NCBI RefSeq assembly: GCF_037975245.1 | Contig: NC_092572.1 | Span: 24,707,989 to 24,771,988 of the forward strand | From: Apostichopus japonicus | Lineage: Eukaryota; Echinodermata; Holothuroidea; Aspidochirotida; Stichopodidae | Direction: 5' to 3' | Length of the DNA: 64,000 bases | Part shown: piece after piece, positions 29,701-38,700 of the stretch | Numbering within the stretch: position 1 is the stretch's first letter | Layout of the letters: the number at the start of each line of letters is the position of its first letter | Notes under the pieces: model-generated | Told to the model about the DNA's origin: nothing | What the model saw: the letters and a program-made list of their open reading frames with translations, nothing else | Databases searched by the model: none | Position numbers and translations under genes: made by a program

Positions 29701-32700
29701 GGTGGGCAGGGTTCCGCTGGGGCCTGAAGGTGTCCTACAGTAGTTAGGGTCCAGGTCCACAGAAATGCTGAGGTTTACGGTATTTGTGTGCTAATATGGG
29801 GTTAACTTCAACCTGTACCATAGCAGATGAGTTTTTATCTCAATACATTACATGTATAGAGATATTGTAACAGTAAGTGGGACTCTCTCTTCTCTTAAAA
29901 ATTTTTCAGCGTCTTCATACAAAGTTCTTTTTCTCTGGAATTTCCAGAGCAAGCATATATCATATAGGCCAACAAAGGTTACTATTTTTAATTCCAGAAT
30001 TGTATCTCATTCTATGACTTTTTCACCGATTTATGTCCAAATTTGGCCAAATCCCTCTGAAAAACAGTTGAAATGAGGCCTTTTTGCACACGCTCCAAAA
30101 CTTGTTTGTTTCATTGTTTTTGATGATTAAGCCCCGCCTCCAAGTCTTGTGTAGCAGATTGGCTATGACTCAAGCCCCGCCTCCAAGTCTGGTTTGTAGC
30201 AGATTGGCTATGCCTCATGGCAGCTACATGTTAGATATACGAAAATGGTCACCCTCACGACCAATGCACACTAATTCCATATACACATTGTTGTGCATTT
30301 AATTTATATTAGGACTTCGTCTGTTTATAGCTCCATGGTTTTAGTAATATCAATTTAAGGATTGTTCTTTTGTTCAGGTAGTTTTTCAGAGCAAGAATCA
30401 TGATAAGTTTGTTTGATTGCCCATCAGGTATTTTGTATAATTACGTATACACTTTGTTGTGCTGCTGAAGGCTACAAGTTTAGGCTAGGCCTAATGCATT
30501 CTATATTAGGCCTTCATTTAGTAATAGCCACATTAGCATTGTACTGGTGGTGTTCAGGCAGTTTTGGGCCATGGTACAGTAAGTTTGTTTGATTGCCTTA
30601 CAGTGTGTTTTAATTTTTAAGTTAAGTTTCCAACTTATATATTAACTGTGACTCCATAAATTTAACATTATGTTAATGGGATAATACAACAACTCTTCAT
30701 TTGGAATAGAGTGTATATTGTGCATTTCTAGAATGAAGCATCATTATGAATTAACAGCTTGTTTGGTATATTTCTTTAACCCTCCCCCCCAAAAGAAAAG
30801 AATTAAAAACAAAAATTATAATCTATCACATTTTATTTTCACTGGAGTATGTATAAAAGAGGAGCCGGCCATAGCATTACAACTTTTATAAGACTATAAA
30901 AATTGGATAAGGTTATGTCTTATTTATAAGGATATAATAAGGTTATAAGAAGTATGTTTAGCTTTCTTTTGAACCTGTGATGTTTGACATCAAATATACA
31001 AAGAATTAAAAGAAAATACTAAAATGAAGAGGAACTGGGGTGGCTATTAGGGGAGGAGGAGGCCACCCATCACTTTCAATTTAAAACTTATATTCTACAT
31101 ATGTACATTATTTTTTCCAAGTCATAAATCCACGAAATCTTCATGTCAAAATTATTGAGATGGAAAAACGTGGGTTGTTTTGATAATTGGAGGTGTACAC
31201 AGTTTTGATGGTAGTCACCACTACAGTCTACAGTAACCTACAGTAGGTCGATAGGCCTAGCTTTCTCAAGGCGGGCATCAAGAATATGGTTGAGTTGTTC
31301 GCCTCTTCTTATTTGACTGTTGTCATTGACGTCAAACTATATGACCAAAAATATTATATATATTGATATTGATAATTGTAGAGACAGAGCAAAGATAAGA
31401 AACTAGGAATCAAAATTAGAACTTCCAGTATTGAGATACTGCGTCATTGATGCTCTTGTTTAAGGAAGTAGAGAGTTATCTACAGTCTACAATATACATT
31501 CCAAGCTCCTCTCCTACCTGCACCAACCCCTCCCCCTTTCTCTCGTCTTTCTCTCCCTCCCTCTTCGGTGGCGTACAGTACCTACAGTAGAATAGATGCA
31601 ACTTAGATTGGCATAAACCACCACAAGGATTTACGAAAATAGGGAAAACTTTCCTCTACAGCTGGCCAACACTAGCATCCCCATCAATAAATGTTTATTT
31701 CATTTCATTTTTTTGGGGGGTGGTGGTGGGGGTTGCAGCATTGCAATCCCCTGACTGGAACCTGGGTCGGACCTCCCCCTGCCCCCATCCTCCATTAAGT
31801 AACGCCACTGCCTCTCTTTTCTCTCTTCTCTTCTCTCTTTATTCTCCCTGCCTTCTTTTCCTCTCTCCTTTCCTCTTTTTTTCATGTTTCCTCTTTCCTT
31901 TTCTTTACCGACCGGCGCAGATTTTTGCCAACTGCATGGGTGCTATGGCCCTGGTTGTGTCAAAAGTAGGATGCTGAGGGCAGTGCTGCGGCCATATGCA
32001 TCTAGGCTGCAGTCTTTACATAAGGAAATACAGTAATTACATTCACAGTTCCACACAATGAACCCTTTTGATTGGGGAGTGAGTCCCTAAAATTCTTTAA
32101 CATTGATTCCTTCTACTAGAACAGAATTGTTGAGCTACTGTACTGTACTGCAGCTTTTCTTTTGACACAGTGCCTGAATTAAAACTAACTTTGAGTAGTT
32201 GTACTGTAAAAGTGTCCTTAAATGTTGTGGAGTAGTGACAGTTATTTTACTTTGTAGTATATTTTGGGAAGCTTAGGCTATGCTAACGACCTTTCACCCA
32301 TTATCAAAGTATTATCCTGTTATATTGGATAATCTTTGATATACTGTACAACCAAGGGAGGAACATAAACCTCAGCTGTGAAAACATTCATTGCAGAAGA
32401 AGGTTTTGATTGTTGCTTGTTAATCCTGTTGGATTGTTATGAAAGTAACGGTATCTGGTTTTCTTTTCCTTTGAAAGCTGTTTCGCCCTGCGCTTGCAGT
32501 CCTTCCTCATGTTTGTAGACTTATATATAGGTCAAGTCTGTAACTTTCTATGTCATAGAGTTCATGATTGGCTTCTCAGGTTATGAACTTGATACCATAG
32601 AACACCAGCAGGACTTCAATGGAAATATGTCCACTTAAGTATTAATTTATGTGCTAATATCAAGTCCAATTGTTAGGTAATTTACAACTTCCTTATTCTG

Positions 32701-35700
32701 GAGTAGGATGCTTTCAGATATACTTGGATATGTACAGTATACTTTGTCTCATATGTGTTGAACAGTTTCCTGTATATCTTGCTTATTAATTGGCTTAAAC
32801 AGGAACAGTGAAAGTGAAACTACCCTGTCCAATTTGAAAACAACGTGAAGAAAGAAGCAAACAACGGTCAGCTAGCAAACTCACCCCGTTTCATTCAAGT
32901 TTACTCTCGACACAAACTGACAATTTCATATACAGTATCAATATCACAAAAATGAAAATGTAGGAATTGCTTGAAAAAATTCACCAGGATGGTAGGAATA
33001 TGTTCCTCTTATCCTCAGTTAAGAATAACAATTTCCGTGAATTGTTGCGGGAGTCGTTAAAGTCAACATACCGCCACAAAAAGGTTTTTTGCACGGATTT
33101 TGATGATTATTAACGTTGACGAATCTCATTTCTTATTCTTGTAGAATCATGGCTATGCCAAGATTGGAGATGTCAGAGTGGAGGGTTCTGTTCCTGGCGG
33201 GGATGACGTCACCGAAGGATCTCAAGGAGCCGACCAAGCCGGTGGATCGTCTCCATCCCGTCCGTCGGGAACTCCTCCGCCTCGATCCCCTGTCCACTCT
33301 ACAGGATCGCCTTCTCATCAGCAGAGGTGAGAATGAAGTTTGAATGACAAATGATTAAAGTTTGGATGTTCTTATGAGACAACTTTTAGTTTTAACTGCG
33401 GATTCTGTTCAAATAAAGAAAAGGAGAAACATAGTCGGACTCCAATAATATAATTGACTCTCCTTTCAAAGCTCAGCTAGTTCGGCTTCATTACTACACT
33501 TACAAACCCATCTGGATCACTACTTTTTGGATATTACTCTTGAAAGCTATAGATATAATGCTATGATGCATTTTGTCACACCTTACTCCCCCCTCTTTAC
33601 ATTCCCCACTCCCTTGCTCCTACCCACCACCCCTTCTCTTTCCCCTTCCCTTTTGCCTTCTTCTCTTCTCTTGCCCCGCTTAGAAGGAATAGAAATTAGG
33701 TGCTAATTAGGTACATTTTAGGTACCACTTAGGTACTAATTAGGTGCTAATTAGCTAGTAATTAGGTGCTAACTAGCATCAGTCGTGATCAAACAATTCA
33801 CTTTGCAATTCTTAACTGCAAATAAGGTTAGGCCTATAAAGTACGTTTTGATTACATATACAGGTATTTCAATGCAAAATGCAGTACTTGCATTAATGTA
33901 GTTGTTAACAGACACTCACATTGTGTCAAACCTCTGCTCTGACACTAATGCACCAAGCTAACAATGTACTGTAGTTCATGTACATTTTTTAGTTGTATAT
34001 TTTCATTTTTAAAATAAAAAAAAATAGAGATAAATTTAACATTGAATTCTGAAGTACAGTTTATGAAAGGGATGCATTTAGTATGTTATTTAAGTGTCTT
34101 TTTGTTTTAGTTGCATTGTGCTTAATACAAATTAAAGTGATGACCATGGCACGTACTAACGATAAAATCAGCTTGTCAGTTGCAGTTAACTTGAATTATT
34201 TGTTACCATTTATACAGACTTTCCAAGAGGGTTCAAAGTGATTTGAGGATCTGTCAATAGGACATTATTACAATAGCAGTTCTTGGCACTATTGGGAAAC
34301 TGTGAAAGTTGTTTGACAGAAAAAGAAAGAAACATAAGTTGAAAGAATACATGTAGCTGTGAGGAACAAAAGAAAAATGACTCTTGGATTGAACTGAAAT
34401 AGAAAGAATCAATTTAGGTGCCTGTTTCTCGGCCCTGCACTTAAGCATACAAGTATTCCAAAGTTCATATCTGAAAAGCCTCATTATGTTAATCCAGGAA
34501 ATGAATGAGTTTTCCTAGGTACCACATGTCTCTTCATTTGATCAATTCTTTTGTAATTTATTTTTTATGTGTTCAATGAAGCGAAAATAGTCCAGTTTAA
34601 TCTCAAGTGCTTGCGATTCTGTCAAAGTTCATTAGCCCATAAGTCAGGTTAAATTACAAACAGACAATGTTGTATCTTCTGCATACTGATGAATGCAAGC
34701 CATAACTAGTCAATAATGCACTTCAAAAGATGATCATGTTGGGCGCCAAAAAATGACCTAAGTTACATTGTTTTACTATAAAAAAATATATATATATATA
34801 TACTGTATTTATCAACACGCTATTCCATCGCATTGCAACTCAGAGTTTCACTCACACATTGAGTTATTTTCACTGCGGCGATCATCAGATGCCTGAAATC
34901 TCTCTGCTGTAGTATGAAATTTACAGTATTAAATGGTCAGGGATCAGCCACCTTACATAACTGCTTATCAGAGAGTACTGAGGATGCAAGCAGGTTTTGT
35001 AATGAAACATGAAAGATTTGCATATTATGGCACAGTTACGGATATATATATTTATATATCTACTGTATATATTTATATTTATATGTATATCTATATATTT
35101 ATATACATGTAATATACTTGCAGTGGGTGGGCACCTTTAAATGAATTATTGTTTCTGCGTACATTAAAGTTTCATTCAAGTCAAGATATTTAGTTAGGAG
35201 AAACTGATTAAGTAGTAGACAATGGACAGTATGCAATGGCAATTATTTCCACATCTTGAAGACTAACTGGTCAGTAGTCAGCATTGATATACTGTAACGC
35301 CCATATCATTACTGTAATATTCTTAAACTACTGTATCTTAGCTTGTTATAGATGCGACCTAATGCTAAGTTTAGCTAGTCTCATACAGTGCTGGTGCTCG
35401 TATGGTGTGTTTCATCATTATATCCAATTTGTTGTAACAGATTCCAACCTGAGGTAGACGAATCAACACTGGGTGCTGTTGGTGGCGTTGGCACTGGACT
35501 AGGACCAGATGGTGTTCAGCTCGTAGGACCGGACCAGGTAATAAACGAAGACCCATCTCTTCAAAATGCAGGCAAGAAAGAGCCTCGATACTCACAGGTT
35601 AGTTCATGCTTTGGTCAGTCAGTCACCTGCCATGAGTCATGATAGTCTAACTGGAAAGGTTTTTCTCGTTCTAAATCGTAGCACACGAATAAAAAAGTGT

Positions 35701-38700
35701 CTCTACCAGCTCAAGAGGATGCCTTTCAGATGATAACTTTCCAAACCATGACAGTCCCTTTAAATTCACTTTGTTCTTTGCTTATCTGTCACCTGAGGAC
35801 CTTAGTGCTCTCCTTCTATAATTATTATTATTATTATTTACCAGCTTTATATAGCCCTCTTTTCATGCTTTAAGCATGTTCCAGAGCTCTTTACAATGAC
35901 AACAAAATGACAAAACTCTTAAAATATGAATATGAAAAATAAAATTGAAGCAGTTTAAATATTAATATTAAAACAATATGTATATATACAAAGGAATAAT
36001 TTTTAAAACATTATAGATTTACATTCTACTGTTCCTGGAATTACCTTTTAACACTGCGCCTTGTACAGTATGTCCAGACCTCTCCGGTCTATGCCCTCCC
36101 ATCTCATGCTACCACCCAAAGTGTTTGGTCTTTCATTTTGAGTTTCTTATTTTATGTGGTTTAAATTAATAAATTTTTGAATTGTCACGATTACAGTTGC
36201 CTGTTTGTTTGTCTTCAGGTCAGTGCCAGGGAGAGCTTAGCAAGACTGCGAGCAAGACAGATGGCAGAGAACAACCAAGCTTCGGCCGGCGACGGAAGTC
36301 GTTATCAGTCGATGGACGAAGGACCTCTAGAGGAAGAAGAAGATCATAATGGTCTCTATGAGAGTGTAGACTACCAGGCTGTGAATAAAACAGAAGATAC
36401 AAGCACCTCTGTTGATAATGTAAGACCGGTAAGAGATTCATGTCGACAATAATGCCACTCTTCCCCCACCCCCACCCCCTTCCTCTTTCCTCCCCCTTCC
36501 CTCCCCCCTCTTTGAACATCATTCTCTCTTTAATGATGCCACCCATTCATACACCTGAAAGGTTTCAAAATGGAACAATTCAACATCAACAATGAACTTT
36601 TTATTGGAATGTTTATCTCCTCTTTTTTAAAGAGTTAACTTGAATACCTCACTTAGGCTTTAAAGAGTAGCTAAATGGTTGTAAATATTGCATGTAATTA
36701 TTTTATGGCTTGACCAAATTGGTGAAAAGTTATAAACCATTGTGAAAATAAGGCAGCTGAATGACTGTCGTTCAACTTAATGGCATTGTTGATTCATTTA
36801 CATTTTGTTTCATTTTCCTATTATCAAATTGATCACACTGTCCAGTATTCAGTTCTAGATACCTGACTGTTAATTACAATACAGCTAGTACATTAATAGA
36901 TCAATAATAAAACACTCAGCAATAATGGCAGTTTAATGAACCAGTAATGTCACCAGTAATGGCTTAGAATAGGCTAAAAAGTCTAATAGTGGTCACACAT
37001 GCTCCAACTTCAACAATCATTTTACTACCACCATCAAAGCATTATTCCTGACTGTTTGTCTTTGTTATAGCACTCAGCAGTGTCTGGAAAGGACACACCA
37101 GGAATGTCCTGTTGACAGCTTGTAGCAATTGTTATCATGCTAAGAATCAGTTAAAATACTACTGTCATAATCTTTAACATTTGATATGTTATACCAAAAT
37201 TGACAAATGTTTCTGTGTTGTTGTTCTTATTAACTCTTTACTCTTATATATATTATGTTTTGACAGACTACAAACACCTTGCCACCAAGAAGAGGAAGAG
37301 TGTATGAAGAGATAAATGACAGAGAGGGTGCCAATGGTAGTAATGGTGAGTAAAATAAGAATAATTGGCACATGTTTGAATATTTAAAAAAAGTATCAGA
37401 AGTTTTCTGCTCTTTTGGCCCATTGCACCAATCATTGAATATTTATTTGATTGGTTTATTAAATTTATTACTGAAAATTATGAATGTTTGCCTGGGAGTG
37501 ATTGCTGTTTTTATACATTTTTGAATCCTTTCCAAGGGCAAAAAACATTTTACTGTGTGTTATGGCATGCGTGTGTGTGTTTGTTTGACACCTGTATATC
37601 AACAGGATATTCCAACAAGCACACCAAACTGATATATGATCCTCAATGGTGAGTACAAGAACCCTGAAAATGCTATAGGATCAAAGGTAAATAGTCAACG
37701 TCTGCAAACCTTGTAACGGTGCAGGTTGATTCGATTTCATGTTTGGGAGGGAAGAGTGCCTCGTCCCCCTTGGTAGACATAGGTCAAAATCTACACAAAT
37801 AACCCAAAAGTAAGTTTTGAATGAGTTTCATACTTGGTTTGTACATGCAGAGAAACAAGAACCCTGTTGTTCTTGCATAAAGGTCATAGGTTACTGGAAG
37901 TAAATACAGGTCAAAATCAGAAAACTTGTAACAGTGATAAACTGAAAAGAGAGACTTGGATAAACTGCATACGTTGATCACAGTTAGTGAATACACAAAC
38001 CCCAACTGTTTTTTGGGTCCAGGCTTGAAAATCTTGCCTGCATTGATATTAAATGCTCTTATAGACAACATGAAAAGAAATCACTGTGCCTGTATGCTTT
38101 GTGGTCTATTAGTTTCAAATTCAGTTCGCGACACTTTTCAGAGCAATTCATAAGAAAAAATTGGTAATATTATCATCGTATGGTTTTCTTGTGTCATAGA
38201 TGCAGACACAAACATTGAACCATATGCGGTGGTGGAGCCACTTGGCCGTCGGAAGACCGCCCCCTCGAAACTTGCAGCCAGGAATGATAGTTCCGGCTCA
38301 GATTTTAGTGAACTATATGCCAAAGTTGATAAACAACCCAAGCTGTCTCAAGGCTTATCTGTAGACAGCGCTGGGGATGGTCAAGACTTTGACGAACTCT
38401 ATGCTAAAGTGAACAAGAAGAAAGCACCCAAGAAAGTGCAATCGTTTGATGACACATGCGATGACGTTGACCCCTTTGGTAATGATGGTATGTACGCTGA
38501 GGTGAAGAGCACACCACGTGTCGATAACACAGCAAAGGCTGCCACCAACAATGATCAGGCAGCTGCCAAAAGCCAAGACTATGATGATAGTTATCAATCG
38601 ATTGACGACATCAGAGCAGAACAGAAAATAGAAGAGAAAGCGAAAGAAGCTGGCATGGTACATGTAAATGAGGTCCAAACTGCTCCTGTGCTTTGGACGA

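Noticed and set aside
31700-31977. Pyrimidine-rich ORFs on both strands
   Set aside because: Low-complexity CT tracts next to a dispersed repeat end; no domain or splice context.
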